Source of the DNA: Shewanella holmiensis
GTDB taxonomy: Bacteria; Pseudomonadota; Gammaproteobacteria; Enterobacterales; Shewanellaceae
Assembly (NCBI RefSeq): GCF_025370255.1
Contig: NZ_JAMTCD010000001.1
Coordinates: 62,001-126,000, forward strand
Reading direction: 5' to 3'
DNA: 64,000 bases
Part shown: positions 17,778 to 27,066 of the stretch, one piece after another
How the letters are laid out: every line of letters starts with the position of its first letter
How positions within the stretch are numbered: the first letter of the stretch is position 1
The notes under the pieces: generated by a model
What the model was told of the DNA's origin: nothing
Databases searched by the model: none
The model's input: only the letters and a program-made list of their open reading frames with translations
Made by a program: the position numbers and the translations under genes

Positions 17778-19484
17778 TTAGTTTAATTCACAGCCTAAAA
17801 CGCTATTAGAGTTAGTGTAGATAATGTCGCCTACTGGCGCATAGTCTGCAGCAACAATCATACCTTTATCTTTAAAGTAGGTATAAAGTACTTCTGCATC
17901 CACATAACCGGTTTGAACTGACTCAAGTTTAGGATATCCATCACCACCTGCTGCGTTATAGCTTGGTACCGTAAAGGTATAGCTGCTATCTGCTGCAAAG
18001 GTTTCGCCATTGATTTCGCTAATATCAACCGTGCTAGCCGCGCAATCTACTGTCATTTTCACACCAGTAATTTGTGCATAAGCACCTGAACCACGTTGGA
18101 ACGTAGCAACCGTCGATAAATAATCTGCAACCTCTGCACCGGTTAAGGTATTCAAGGTCACCATGTTACCAAATGGCTGTACGGTTAATACGTCACGGTA
18201 AGAAATATCACCGGCATCAATTGATGCGCGTACGCCACCCGAATTCATTACTGAAAAATCAGCATTAACTTTAGTACGTTGTGCTTCAGCAATTAAACGA
18301 CCAAGGTTAGTTTGTTCACCACGAACAATACTTCTATCACCTTCTAAACGCGCATCTGTTTCAGCAATGACTTCACTTAATTGGCCTTGACCACGATCTT
18401 GATAATATTTCAGTAATTGCTTCAAATCTGCATCCGGGACAATTTCTTCACCGATATACACTTTGGTTTTATTACCTGCCGCGTCTTCTACGGTTTTCTT
18501 CAGGTTTACAGGGATGAGTTTATAGCTTGCTAGGTTTAATTTACCATTGAAGTATTCAAAATCAGCACGGCCTACATATTTACCCCATTCATGGGCTTGC
18601 ATGATGTAAGTGCCATTTTGCATATCGGGCAAACAGTCATCGCCTGGTTTGAAATCAGCGTATTCATTGCTGCCTGGTTCCATACACACCGGATTTTGTG
18701 AATGGCCACCAATAACCGCGTGTAAGTCGCCTTCATTTAGCGCACGAGCCATAGCAACATCGCCAGGAGCATTACTGCCATGCTTACCATCTTCGTAATG
18801 GCCCATATGCGTGGTAGCGAAAATTAAGTCAGCTTCATTGTTGGCTTTGATTTCGGCAATCACTTTAGCGACTTCTGTTGTAGGATCCGTAAATACAATA
18901 TCGCTGATATATTCAGGATTACCTAATTTAGCAGTATCTTCAGTTGTTAAACCAATGACAGCAATACGCACGCCATTAATGTTAAATACTTTGTATGGTT
19001 CAAAATAACGAGTGGTGCCATCAGCATGATAAATATTGGCTGCAAGCATTGGGAACTTAGCAATAGAGCGTTGTGAGTCAAGTACTGCTAATGGATTATC
19101 AAACTCATGATTACCCACAGCCATTGCATCGTAACGGATTTCATTCATACCGATAAAGTCAGGAATTGCATCCTGTAAATCAGACTCAGGTACACCCGTA
19201 TTGATATCGCCACCTGATAACAAAATACTCTCGCCACCATTAGCACTCACCTCTGCACGAATTTGATCGATTAAGGCCTTACGAGCTGCCATACCATATT
19301 CGCCGTCTTTGTTTTCCCAAAAACGACCATGGTTATCATTGGTATGTAATACAGTAAAGATTTTACATTCAGACCCTGCTTCTGCACAGGTCGTCGGGAC
19401 TTTTACATCATCATCGCTGTTACAACCTACTAGCGCGGCAAGCACAGCAGATGCCAAGATCCCTTTCATTAACATTTTAGACAT
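17778..19484 (-). CDS. 5'-nucleotidase/UshA-family lipoprotein
   Basis: This predicted outer-membrane or periplasmic lipoprotein has the signal MSKMLMKGILASAVLAALVG followed by a lipobox cysteine. A metallophosphoesterase domain follows, with VLHTNDNHGRFW, the GNHEFDNP motif, a THMGHYEDG motif and GGHSQNP. The C-terminal 5'-nucleotidase domain contains SGGVRASIDAGDISYRD and TVPSYNAAGGDGYP. Such proteins hydrolyse nucleotides, UDP-sugars or NAD outside the cytoplasm to scavenge nucleosides and phosphate. The start at 19484 is preferred because GGGG lies about nine bases upstream; the frame opens four codons earlier. Length and motif order are normal. Confidence 0.92.
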   Translation of the reverse strand: MSKMLMKGILASAVLAALVGCNSDDDVKVPTTCAEAGSECKIFTVLHTNDNHGRFWENKDGEYGMAARKALIDQIRAEVSANGGESILLSGGDINTGVPESDLQDAIPDFIGMNEIRYDAMAVGNHEFDNPLAVLDSQRSIAKFPMLAANIYHADGTTRYFEPYKVFNINGVRIAVIGLTTEDTAKLGNPEYISDIVFTDPTTEVAKVIAEIKANNEADLIFATTHMGHYEDGKHGSNAPGDVAMARALNEGDLHAVIGGHSQNPVCMEPGSNEYADFKPGDDCLPDMQNGTYIMQAHEWGKYVGRADFEYFNGKLNLASYKLIPVNLKKTVEDAAGNKTKVYIGEEIVPDADLKQLLKYYQDRGQGQLSEVIAETDARLEGDRSIVRGEQTNLGRLIAEAQRTKVNADFSVMNSGGVRASIDAGDISYRDVLTVQPFGNMVTLNTLTGAEVADYLSTVATFQRGSGAYAQITGVKMTVDCAASTVDISEINGETFAADSSYTFTVPSYNAAGGDGYPKLESVQTGYVDAEVLYTYFKDKGMIVAADYAPVGDIIYTNSNSVLGCELN

Positions 19485-19822
19485 TTGTAACCCCATTTAT
19501 TAATTATCTTGTATTTTTAATCTAAATTTAATAAGCGAACTTTTTATTTCGCCACAAAATAATAGCAAAGAATGGGTCAATAACGTGACAACTTTATGAC
19601 AGAAAAATGACATTTAGTGCAACATTAACAAAGAGTTATAATTAACACTATCCGTGTATTAAAACAAGGTGCCTGACAGTAATGCCATTAAACGGGTACC
19701 AAAAAAAAGGCTTAACCCGTTAATAGGATTAAGCCTTTAAAATACAATACTATTTACATTTCAAGGTCAATGCAAAAAATTGTTTCAAATACAGAACAAG
19801 TAACATACAACGCAAACAACTG
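19485..19822. other. Non-coding gap upstream of the nucleotidase
   Basis: This 338-bp region contains the nucleotidase promoter region and the terminator at 19701-19738. I see no coding frame with a ribosome binding site and no repeat. Confidence 0.7.
19701..19738 (-). terminator. Rho-independent terminator of the esterase gene
   Basis: On the minus strand AAAGGCTTAA pairs with TTAAGCCTTT and is followed by a T8 run. The inner part adds a two-base GG/CC step. Confidence 0.9.
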
Positions 19823-20494
19823 TTAATTTAATAAATTATTTATCCATTGACCAATCTCAGATAATTGGTTAGGCAAAACACTATGTGCCATTGGATAGGT
19901 CTTCCAGCGCGTGTTATAACCTGCATTGTTTAATGCATCAAATGCCATTTTACCCGCGAATAACGGCACGACTTCATCCTGCTCACCATGATTTTGTAAA
20001 ATTGGCGTTTGCTTATTGGCAGCAGATAACTGCTCAGGTAAATATTCGCCACCTGGTAAGTAACAAGAAAGAGCCATAATGCCAGCAAGGGATTGCTCAA
20101 ACCGTAATCCGGTAAACAAACTCATTACCCCACCCTGGCTGAATCCCGCTAGAATAATTTTGTTTGCAGGGATCCCTGCAGCGATTTGTTGCTCAATAAG
20201 TTGCTTAATTAGTAACTCTGATATCAAAACACCTTCTATATCAGCACGGTCATGCAAATCCATACTTTTAATGTCATACCATGAACGCATGATATAGCCA
20301 CCATTAATGGTAACGGGTTGCTCGGGCGCATGCGGGAAAATAAAACGAATAGCATGGCCAGCGGGTAAACCTAATACAGGGACTACGGGCGCAAACCCCG
20401 CACCAGAGTCACCTAAACCATGTAACCAGATCACGCATGATGTGGCCGTATTGCTTGGTTCAACAAAAATGGCATCAAGAGTTGATTGAGTCAT
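19823..20494 (-). CDS. Carboxylesterase/lysophospholipase-like alpha/beta hydrolase
   Basis: The 223-residue protein belongs to the phospholipase/carboxylesterase family (PF02230, acyl-protein-thioesterase-like). It shows CVIWLHGLGDSGAGFAPVVP at the start (oxyanion-hole region), the nucleophile elbow GFSQGG, the acid region HGEQDEVVP and the final catalytic histidine in YPMAHSV. No signal peptide is visible, so it should be cytoplasmic. The start ATG has AAGGA upstream. The DUF3389 gene lies just upstream on the same strand, possibly in one transcript. The substrate is unknown. Confidence 0.92.
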   Translation of the reverse strand: MTQSTLDAIFVEPSNTATSCVIWLHGLGDSGAGFAPVVPVLGLPAGHAIRFIFPHAPEQPVTINGGYIMRSWYDIKSMDLHDRADIEGVLISELLIKQLIEQQIAAGIPANKIILAGFSQGGVMSLFTGLRFEQSLAGIMALSCYLPGGEYLPEQLSAANKQTPILQNHGEQDEVVPLFAGKMAFDALNNAGYNTRWKTYPMAHSVLPNQLSEIGQWINNLLN

Positions 20495-20529
20495 GTGATT
20501 CCTTAATTAATCAGTAAATTCGTATTCAG

Positions 20530-20757
20530 TTATTGAGCCTGAATGCCCGTTTCTTGTAATAACTGTTCAAACTGCTGCGGCGTATCTAGTTTAATCGTCC
20601 ACTTAACTGTACCTGCATCTGCTGCGATAACAAAACCATGATGAAAGCAGCTAATGTCATCGACTACGGCACTCATAATAATGTGATTTTGTAATAGGCG
20701 GCATTGTATTTCATTAGGCGTAATGATGAGTTTGCCTTGGGAAAATTCGAGGATCAT
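20530..20757 (-). CDS. DUF3389 family protein
   Basis: This small cytoplasmic protein (75 residues) reads MILEFSQGKLIITPNEIQCR and later VVDDISCFHHGFVIAADAG and WTIKLDTPQQFEQLL. I recognise it as the Shewanella/Vibrio DUF3389 type, for which no function is known. It lacks motifs or membrane segments. The start at 20757 fits the family N-terminus; a longer frame to 20796 would overlap the terminator of the PPIase gene. The ribosome binding site is weak, so the start is only moderately certain. Confidence 0.75.
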   Translation of the reverse strand: MILEFSQGKLIITPNEIQCRLLQNHIIMSAVVDDISCFHHGFVIAADAGTVKWTIKLDTPQQFEQLLQETGIQAQ

Positions 20758-20784
20758 AGGTGTACTTATTTGAGGAGAAGCAGT

Positions 20785-20817
20785 AAAACACTCCAATCTT
20801 GCTCAGCATTGGAGTGT
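20785..20817 (-). terminator. Rho-independent terminator of the SlyD-like gene
   Basis: ACACTCCAAT and ATTGGAGTGT form a perfect 10-bp stem. A four-base T-run follows on the minus strand. Confidence 0.8.
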
Positions 20818-20829
20818 AAAGACATAATA

Positions 20830-21312
20830 CTAGTGGTGGTGACCACCAACGCCATGCGCATGACCATGTGCAATTTCTTCATCAGTTGCATCACGAGCAC
20901 TCACCACTTCGATATCGAATGTAAGCTCTCTACCGGCTAAAGGATGGTTGACATCCACAGTTGCCATAAATTTACCGACTTTCAAAATGGTGACTTGGCG
21001 TTGGCCTTGATCTGTATTGATCACCGCTGCCATACCAGGTTTCCATACTTTAGCGCCAACTAAATGTTTCACTGACACGCGTTGTTCTGCGCCTTCTTGG
21101 CGCTCACCATAGGTATCTGCCGCAGGTGGTGTTACAGTGAACTTATCACCCACCGATTTACCGGTAATAGCATCTTCAATACCAGGCATCATGTTGTCAT
21201 TGCCATGAAGGTAAGCAATTGGATCGCGGCCTTCGTTTGACTCAAGCACTTCGCCTTTCTCATCGCGCAGTGTGTAATTAAACTGCACAACCATATTGTC
21301 ATTAATGCTCAT
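20830..21312 (-). CDS. slyD: FKBP-type peptidyl-prolyl cis-trans isomerase, SlyD-like
   Basis: The 160-residue protein has the SlyD layout: an FKBP core (MVVQFNYTLRDEKGEVLES, then DPIAYLHGNDNMMPGIEDAI), an inserted-flap domain (about residues 65-125) and the return strand HPLAGRELTFDIEVVSARDA. It ends in a short histidine-rich tail (HGHAHGVGGHHH) that probably binds metal. SlyD acts as a folding helper and nickel chaperone. The tail is shorter than that of E. coli SlyD and lacks its cysteines, so a second SlyD or FkpB paralogue is possible. It has its own terminator. Confidence 0.9.
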   Translation of the reverse strand: MSINDNMVVQFNYTLRDEKGEVLESNEGRDPIAYLHGNDNMMPGIEDAITGKSVGDKFTVTPPAADTYGERQEGAEQRVSVKHLVGAKVWKPGMAAVINTDQGQRQVTILKVGKFMATVDVNHPLAGRELTFDIEVVSARDATDEEIAHGHAHGVGGHHH

Positions 21313-21402
21313 TACTTATCCTTTAATTTTAATTGGTGTTGCTTAATACAGCGTAAAAATCTGTTCCAAGCAATAAAAAAGTCGCAAGAGCTTAACAAAT
21401 GC

Positions 21403-22620
21403 TTATTGTGTCGGCAATTTGTTTAAGCTAATCCCTAATTTTTCGAAAGTAGCATTATCAGGGTAACCATCCGCAATCAGCCCTTGTTGACGTTGATATG
21501 CTTGCAGTCCAGCTACTGAGTTACGACCTAAAATACCATCGGGCTTACCGACATCAAAACCTGCATCTAACAACTTTTGCTGAAGTGCACTGACCATTTC
21601 ACGATTTAAACGTGGATGATTAGGTAAAGCTTTAACAATGCCACTACCACCATTAATTTGATCCGCTAGTTGTCCAACAGACACTGCGTAAAATTCAGAG
21701 CGATTCCAGCGCATGATCACATTGAAGTTTTCATAGCCTAAAAAAGCAGGTCCAGTATGACCCGCTGGTACATATAGAGCCGCTTTCATATCTGGCGTGG
21801 ATAATGGTTTTCCATTAGCTTGTTTAATACCTAACGCTGCCCACTTTACTAATGGCTGACTGTCTTTACTGCCCATATATGCAAAATCATAATTTGGGGG
21901 TAGCTGTACTTCACGTCCCCAGCGTTCTGTGGCTTGCCAGCCAAGTTGCTGTAAAAAATTAGCGGCCGAAGTTAACGCATCTGCGGTGCTGTTCCATAAA
22001 TCCGCTTTGCCATCGCCATCACCGTCAACGGCATACTTTAGATAGTTAGTCGGCATAAATTGGGTGTGTCCCATCGCTCCCGCCCATGAGCCAACCATAT
22101 CTTCATCAGCAAATTGATAACGCTCTTTTAGGGTCAATGCTTGCATTAGCTCCTGAGTGAAATACTCACTTCGTCTAGGATCACATGCCAGTGTTGCCAA
22201 TGAGTTCAACACCGACATATTACCTTTATAGCTGCCGAAATTTGTTTCAAGCCCCCAAAAAGCAACAATATATTGCCCGGGCACACCGTATTGTGCCGTT
22301 AATTGATTAAGCAATTTACGATGTTTATCAAACAGCTTGCGCCCTTCTTTTATTCGCCAATCAGTTACGCGTTTATCATAATAATCTTTAAAGGTAGTGG
22401 TAAATTCAGGCTGCTGATTATCAAGTTCGATGACTCTAGGCACAAAAGATAAATTTGCCACCGTAGTGTCGATGGTATGCTGAGAAATTCCCTTTTGCTT
22501 GGCGGTTAACTGTAATTGACTCACACATTGTGCAAAATCTTCGTTAGCCATAACCAGATGAGGAAAACTGATACTGAACAAAAAGGCTGGAATGGATAAG
22601 TAAACGTGTTTACGACTCAA
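21403..22620 (-). CDS. Lytic murein transglycosylase, MltB-like with PG-binding domain
   Basis: This exported enzyme cleaves the peptidoglycan glycan chain between MurNAc and GlcNAc. It shows an SLT family 3 domain (residues about 30-320) with the catalytic Glu in AFWGLETNFG and the WAGAMGHTQFMPTNYLKYAV motif. A C-terminal PG_binding_1 domain follows (LQQKLLDAGFDVGKPDGILG). The TTG at 22620 is favoured: TGGGTG is seven bases upstream and the protein then begins with a good signal peptide ending before NEDFAQC. A GTG at 22683 would extend it by 21 residues without a ribosome binding site. No lipobox is seen, so it is periplasmic and soluble. Confidence 0.88.
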   Translation of the reverse strand: MSRKHVYLSIPAFLFSISFPHLVMANEDFAQCVSQLQLTAKQKGISQHTIDTTVANLSFVPRVIELDNQQPEFTTTFKDYYDKRVTDWRIKEGRKLFDKHRKLLNQLTAQYGVPGQYIVAFWGLETNFGSYKGNMSVLNSLATLACDPRRSEYFTQELMQALTLKERYQFADEDMVGSWAGAMGHTQFMPTNYLKYAVDGDGDGKADLWNSTADALTSAANFLQQLGWQATERWGREVQLPPNYDFAYMGSKDSQPLVKWAALGIKQANGKPLSTPDMKAALYVPAGHTGPAFLGYENFNVIMRWNRSEFYAVSVGQLADQINGGSGIVKALPNHPRLNREMVSALQQKLLDAGFDVGKPDGILGRNSVAGLQAYQRQQGLIADGYPDNATFEKLGISLNKLPTQ

Positions 22621-22830
22621 AATGCACCCAATTAATACGAAAGTTAATGTGTGATAATCGTGACTGATCAGCCACAACTTCACAAGAGGCTTATGGCCAT
22701 AAAAAGACGGATTTTGTGTTAAAAGGTGTGTTCTTAAACAATGCGAGTGTCAATTATCAATCCCACCTTGAGCTAAGTCGGGTATTCAGTATAATGAAAA
22801 CGTTTTTAATCCCAATTAAAGAGAATAATC

Positions 22831-23190
22831 ATGTCTGAACTAAGCCCAGCGTTAACAAGCTTCATCGAAAGTGTAAAAGAACACCAAATCGTTTGGGGAC
22901 TTCAAGACGAAACAGGTGAAGGATGGGTTGTGTGTGATTCATCAGAATATGAAGATACTGACGTTATGCCACTCTGGTCATCTGAATCAGCGGCTAAAAT
23001 TCATTGCACTGAAGAGTGGTCTGAGTATAAAGCAGTGAGTATTACGCTAATTGACTTCCTTGAATATTGGGTGAGTGATTTAAACGACGACGGTGTATTA
23101 GTTGGCGTTGATTGGGAAAGCGATCAAGAATGTCTTGAAATCGACCCAATAGTCCTAGCTAAAAGTTTAGTTGATATCGAAAAAGAATAA
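22831..23190 (+). CDS. DUF2750 domain protein
   Basis: This acidic cytoplasmic protein of 119 residues carries the DUF2750 pattern: GWVVCDSSEYEDTDVMPLWS followed by AKIHCTEEWSEYKA and LIDFLEYWVSDLNDDGVLVG. The function of this family is unknown. The start has AAAGAG upstream. It is probably the first gene of a short plus-strand unit with the zinc-ribbon-like protein 84 bp downstream, although an inverted repeat separates them. Confidence 0.85.
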   Translation: MSELSPALTSFIESVKEHQIVWGLQDETGEGWVVCDSSEYEDTDVMPLWSSESAAKIHCTEEWSEYKAVSITLIDFLEYWVSDLNDDGVLVGVDWESDQECLEIDPIVLAKSLVDIEKE

Positions 23191-23274
23191 CGATAGCGAT
23201 AACGCGTTGAGTTCGAATGAGATTAAATTTCATCATTTAACGCGTTAACTTCACTCCATTACAAAGTTACTTCA

Positions 23275-23931
23275 ATGACAAGCCCAATACTCGTAGATAT
23301 TCCTTTTGAAAAACGCCACACGTGTTGGTTTTGTGATGAACCTTGCAATGCCGAATTAGCTTATTGGCGTATGGCTCATACCCCTCACCCATCATTGACA
23401 GTGCCGACCTGTAATGAATGTTTATTACTCGCAAAAAAGCAATTATTGACGTCTATATGGGAATGTCGTGAGGCGGTTAAAGATCAATTAATGCAGCGTT
23501 ACAGCCAAGACCTTGCGATTGGCATTAACTGGACCGAACAAGAACTTGAAGAGTCCGAATTTGAATGTAAAATTTTTGGTGGTTTTAAGAAAAGTGCCTG
23601 GATGATGTACCAAATTGCTCAGAAAAGAATTAATGCGCCAGGCTGGGTGTTGAGCATTGATGGGGAGCAATTTGACGAAGACCCATTATTTGCAGGTAGT
23701 AACACACTGGGATTTGAATTTGATGGGCTGCAATTTAATAATCTTACCCAAGCAATAAAACATTACAGTGCAGTATTGGCTTTAGATCAAGCATTCCTTC
23801 AGCAATTAGTGACCTTATTGGGAAAAGATAAATTTGCTCATGCGGTTAAACTTGCCAGACTCAATATTGGGATCACAAAATCGATGCAACAAAAAATCCT
23901 CAATGAGCTGATTGAGGATTTAGATATATAG
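23275..23931 (+). CDS. Hypothetical protein with an N-terminal four-cysteine zinc-binding module
   Basis: I do not recognise a named family. The 218-residue protein has two CxxC pairs (C17/C20 and C46/C49) in HTCWFCDEPCNAEL and PTCNECLLLA, which could form a zinc ribbon. The middle and C-terminal parts are helical, soluble and acidic, without a membrane segment. Similar hypothetical proteins occur, from memory, in other Shewanella genomes. It follows the DUF2750 gene in the same direction. A role in nucleic acid or protein binding is a guess. Confidence 0.75.
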   Translation: MTSPILVDIPFEKRHTCWFCDEPCNAELAYWRMAHTPHPSLTVPTCNECLLLAKKQLLTSIWECREAVKDQLMQRYSQDLAIGINWTEQELEESEFECKIFGGFKKSAWMMYQIAQKRINAPGWVLSIDGEQFDEDPLFAGSNTLGFEFDGLQFNNLTQAIKHYSAVLALDQAFLQQLVTLLGKDKFAHAVKLARLNIGITKSMQQKILNELIEDLDI

Positions 23932-23975
23932 TGATACTCAATGCAATAATTTTAGCTTTAAACCATGTTTTAGTA

Positions 23976-24917
23976 CTATTCCAAAATGTCTCTTAACCTA
24001 TTTTGAACCTCGGTCACCAATAAATCAGGCTGAAACTTAGAGATAAACGCATCACAGCCCACTTTTTCCACCATGGCATTATTAAAGCTACCACTCAATG
24101 AGGTGTTAAGAGTAATAAATAATGATGCCATGCGTGGGTCTGAACGCACTTCTGAAGTAAGCTTATACCCGTCCATTTCGGGCATTTCAGCATCGGTAAT
24201 CATCATTAATAATTCAGTGGCAACATTTTTACCCTCATTGGCCCACGATTTGAGCAAATTCAACGCTTGCAAACCGTCAGAAGCCTCAATAATCTCAATA
24301 CCTAATTGACCTAATGTCTCCCTTACCTGCTTTCTTGCGGTGCTAGAATCATCAACGATCAATATTTTACGTCCAGGCATTTCGGGCGCTAATGCTTCGT
24401 CTAGCACCCCTTCAGACAAGCGAATGTCATAATTAATTATCTCTGCTAAAACCTTCTCAACGTCAATAATTGACACCAAATGAGACTGGCCTTGCTCTTC
24501 AAGGCGAGTTATAGCTGTTAAGTAATTGTTTTTACCAGCAGTTTTAGGCGGAGGCATGATATCCCCCCACGTTAAGTTTACAATGTGTTCAACTTTTCCC
24601 ACCAAGAAGCCTTGAATACTGCGGTTGTATTCCGTGATGATTAAATTGCAATCGTCAGTGATGGGTAAAGGTGAGAAACCAATGGCACCACGTAAATTTA
24701 TAACAGGAATAGATGTGCCCCTGATATTGGCAACTCCGGCTATGCTGTGATTACTGCCCGGCATCGCACTCAAAGGTGGCACCTTGACCACTTCTTTTAC
24801 TTTAAAGACGTTAATAGCAAATAGTTGAGTAGAATTGATACGAAAAAGCAGTAACTCCAGCCGGTTTTCGCCAACCAGATTGGTCCGTTGATCAACTGTA
24901 TCGAGCATTTTTTTCAT
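23976..24917 (-). CDS. cheV: Chemotaxis protein CheV
   Basis: CheV couples chemoreceptors to CheA through a CheW domain and carries a phosphorylatable receiver. The 313-residue protein has the CheW part (residues about 20-160, LFRINSTQLFAINVFKVKEV) and the receiver (about 178-305). The receiver includes ILIVDDSSTARKQV, the phospho-acceptor Asp in MITDAEMPEMDGY, and the lysine in FISKFQPD. It stands alone here, as CheV genes often do. Shewanella genomes usually have several CheV paralogues, and which one this is cannot be told. Confidence 0.93.
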   Translation of the reverse strand: MKKMLDTVDQRTNLVGENRLELLLFRINSTQLFAINVFKVKEVVKVPPLSAMPGSNHSIAGVANIRGTSIPVINLRGAIGFSPLPITDDCNLIITEYNRSIQGFLVGKVEHIVNLTWGDIMPPPKTAGKNNYLTAITRLEEQGQSHLVSIIDVEKVLAEIINYDIRLSEGVLDEALAPEMPGRKILIVDDSSTARKQVRETLGQLGIEIIEASDGLQALNLLKSWANEGKNVATELLMMITDAEMPEMDGYKLTSEVRSDPRMASLFITLNTSLSGSFNNAMVEKVGCDAFISKFQPDLLVTEVQNRLRDILE

Positions 24918-25031
24918 TAAAACATACCACCAATCATTAAATATGATCCATCACGCATTAGCCTACACAAGTCTAAGTACCATTATAAACAAAAAACAAA
25001 TAAAAACATGGGAAGCTATCTCATCTCAATA

Positions 25032-25061
25032 AGATCTACGAGGCATTTTGATACGTAAAGT
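25032..25061 (+). promoter_or_regulatory. Candidate ECF-type promoter upstream of the lipocalin gene
   Basis: AGATCT at 25032-25037 and TAAAGT at 25056-25061 are separated by exactly 18 bp. This resembles the TGATCC-N18-TAAGA pattern I recall for the ChrR-controlled sigma factor of Rhodobacter. A similar GATCT-N18 element precedes the sigma gene in this window. The assignment is inference from pattern. Confidence 0.45.
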
Positions 25062-25112
25062 ATAATATTAGCTTAGTTTTCTAAATCCATTAATTGTTAT
25101 ATAGGGATCCTT

Positions 25113-25637
25113 ATGCGACTAATACTGACATTACTCACTGCATTATCTTTAACCTCTTGCACCATGATTGATACAAAAGTGGATGTTATAGAAAACTTCA
25201 CTGTTAATAATTATCTTGGTACATGGTATGAGATTGCGCGATTAGACCATTCATTTGAAAGAGACATGGATAAGGTCACCGCAACTTACCAATTAGATGC
25301 AGACAAAGTGCTGGTTACTAACCGTGGTTACAATGTAGAAAAACAGGCTTGGAAAGAAGCTAATGGCAAAGCTTATTTTATTGAGGGTAGTGACAAAGGG
25401 TTATTAAAAGTATCTTTCTTCGGTCCATTTTACGGTGCATATCAAATCCATGATGCGATCCAAGAAGTTAATGGACGCTATTCTGATGCACTGGTTATTG
25501 GCCCCGATAATAGTTATGCATGGATTCTCTCCCGTAACAAGCAAATCACTCCTGAAACCAGACAAAGATTTGTCATGAAAATGGAACGTTTAGGAATACG
25601 AAACAGCGATATCATATGGGTAAATCAGCAGGAATAA
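25113..25637 (+). CDS. blc: Lipocalin lipoprotein, Blc-like
   Basis: Blc is an outer-membrane lipocalin that binds lipids, especially under envelope stress. The protein is 174 residues long, with a signal ending in a lipobox LTALSLTSC, then the lipocalin motif NYLGTWYEIARLDHSFERDM and the conserved third-strand region YAWILSRNKQITPE. It lies upstream of the LON-domain gene and the sigma/anti-sigma pair. Lipocalins of this kind are known members of several ChrR-type photo-oxidative stress regulons, which fits the candidate promoter upstream. Confidence 0.92.
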   Translation: MRLILTLLTALSLTSCTMIDTKVDVIENFTVNNYLGTWYEIARLDHSFERDMDKVTATYQLDADKVLVTNRGYNVEKQAWKEANGKAYFIEGSDKGLLKVSFFGPFYGAYQIHDAIQEVNGRYSDALVIGPDNSYAWILSRNKQITPETRQRFVMKMERLGIRNSDIIWVNQQE

Positions 25638-25702
25638 TGTGATCAATTATCACCGTCAATTCGTATTGTTTATTAACACAATTGAATCAAATAAGGCTAG
25701 TT

Positions 25703-26287
25703 ATGGTTATCCCACTGTTCCCACTGTCAATGTGTCTGCTGCCCCATGGCTTCAGTCAATTACGCATATTCGAACCTAGATATAAACGCCTAGTAACAGA
25801 ATCACTTAAATCAAATAGTGGTTTTGGTCTGTGTATGTTAAACGACGATAAAAAGCACATGCTACCAATAGGTACGTTATGTAAAATTATTGACTTTGAG
25901 ACCTTAGATGATGGCTTACTTGGTATCAGTATTCAGGGTGAGAAAAAATTTCATTTAAAAGATTTCACCATCGAAGATGACGGATTAAAGCGAGGCACAA
26001 TTGAGATAATAGATGATTGGCCAACATCGATTATTAATATCGCCGAGAGTAAAAAAGTCAGCCCAAATCAAACTACAGAAAAAATGTTAAGTGACACTTT
26101 ACGAGAAATTTTAAACCAATATCCTGAGCATCTGGCCCAATACCAAAATGAACATTTTGACGATATTTCTTGGGTGTGTCAGCGATGGTTAGAGATTATC
26201 CCGTTAACTGCAGCGGAAAAGTATCACTGTATCAATAATCATGACCATAAAATGGCCCAAGATTACTTAAGTAATATCATCAAGTAA
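25703..26287 (+). CDS. LON N-terminal substrate-binding domain protein
   Basis: The 194-residue protein reads MVIPLFPLSMCLLPHGFSQL and RIFEPRYKRLV at its start, the signature of the LON substrate-binding (PUA-like) domain without the ATPase or protease part. It continues to about residue 190 with GFGLCMLNDDKKHMLPIGTL and the family C-terminal helices. Its function is unknown; stand-alone LON domains occur in many gammaproteobacteria near ECF sigma/ChrR pairs. The start at 25703 has AAGG seven bases upstream; an upstream TTG is unlikely. It is probably in one unit with the lipocalin. Confidence 0.88.
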   Translation: MVIPLFPLSMCLLPHGFSQLRIFEPRYKRLVTESLKSNSGFGLCMLNDDKKHMLPIGTLCKIIDFETLDDGLLGISIQGEKKFHLKDFTIEDDGLKRGTIEIIDDWPTSIINIAESKKVSPNQTTEKMLSDTLREILNQYPEHLAQYQNEHFDDISWVCQRWLEIIPLTAAEKYHCINNHDHKMAQDYLSNIIK

Positions 26288-26346
26288 CTAGCGTACCGAT
26301 TTGAATAGAATGTTTATGTTTTACAGTAAAAATAACTCATAAAAAG

Positions 26347-26376
26347 TGATCTGATTATTATTTAGCAGCGTATATA
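26347..26376 (+). promoter_or_regulatory. Candidate autoregulated ECF promoter of the sigma gene
   Basis: TGATCT at 26347-26352 and TATATA at 26371-26376 are 18 bp apart. The -35 differs from the remembered TGATCC by one base. It lies 39 bp before the sigma start, as expected of self-controlled ECF operons. The -10 is weakly matched. Confidence 0.45.
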
Positions 26377-26415
26377 TGGTTACTATCGGCAAATAATACG
26401 ACGCGAGTGAAGATA

Positions 26416-27066
26416 ATGGAAAATTTTCAATCACAAACTGCGCAAAATCGTTATGATAAGGCAAGACTTGCTAAAGATAACGGTGCAATACAATTGTCTA
26501 ATAAAAATGAACTCGATGCTGAACAATTAGCAGAGCTAATGCTTAAGGTTGCTAACTTACGCTGTAAAGTATCTTTCGCCAAACTGTTCAATCATTTCGG
26601 ACCTAAGATCAACGCATTTGGTAATCAACGATTGCATCAGCAAGGCCTGGCCATGGATTTAGTACAAGAAACCATGACTCGTGTTTGGACCAAAGCTCAT
26701 TTATACAGTGAAGACAAAGCTGCGGTAAGCACTTGGGTATTCACAGTAATGCGAAATCAGTGCTTCGATATGCTTCGCAAAGTTCAGCACAACAAAGAAG
26801 ATTCTTTTGGAGACGACATTTGGCCTCTTTTTGAATCAGACGACGCCGAAAGTAATGAAGATGATTTCAAATTATCTGGCACATTATTACGTCATGTCGA
26901 TGAGTTACCGCCGCTACAACGACAAATTGTACAAGGTATTTACATGCAAGAAATGACTCAACAGGAATTAGCAGACAAACTCGATATCCCCATAGGCACA
27001 GTCAAATCACGATTAAGATTAGGCTTAGAAAAGTTAAAGGGATTTATGGAGAAACATTATGATTAA
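26416..27066 (+). CDS. ECF RNA polymerase sigma factor (ChrR-associated type)
   Basis: This is a sigma-70 family ECF factor of 216 residues with region 2 (FGNQRLHQQGLAMDLVQETM and AVSTWVFTVMRNQCFDMLR) and region 4 (LPPLQRQIVQGIYMQEMTQQ followed by the helix LADKLDIPIGTVKSRLRLGLE). The start codons of the next gene and its stop overlap by eight bases, so the sigma factor and the anti-sigma are translationally coupled. Homologous pairs control the response to singlet oxygen. The ATG at 26416 is preferred to a GTG three codons upstream. Confidence 0.9.
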   Translation: MENFQSQTAQNRYDKARLAKDNGAIQLSNKNELDAEQLAELMLKVANLRCKVSFAKLFNHFGPKINAFGNQRLHQQGLAMDLVQETMTRVWTKAHLYSEDKAAVSTWVFTVMRNQCFDMLRKVQHNKEDSFGDDIWPLFESDDAESNEDDFKLSGTLLRHVDELPPLQRQIVQGIYMQEMTQQELADKLDIPIGTVKSRLRLGLEKLKGFMEKHYD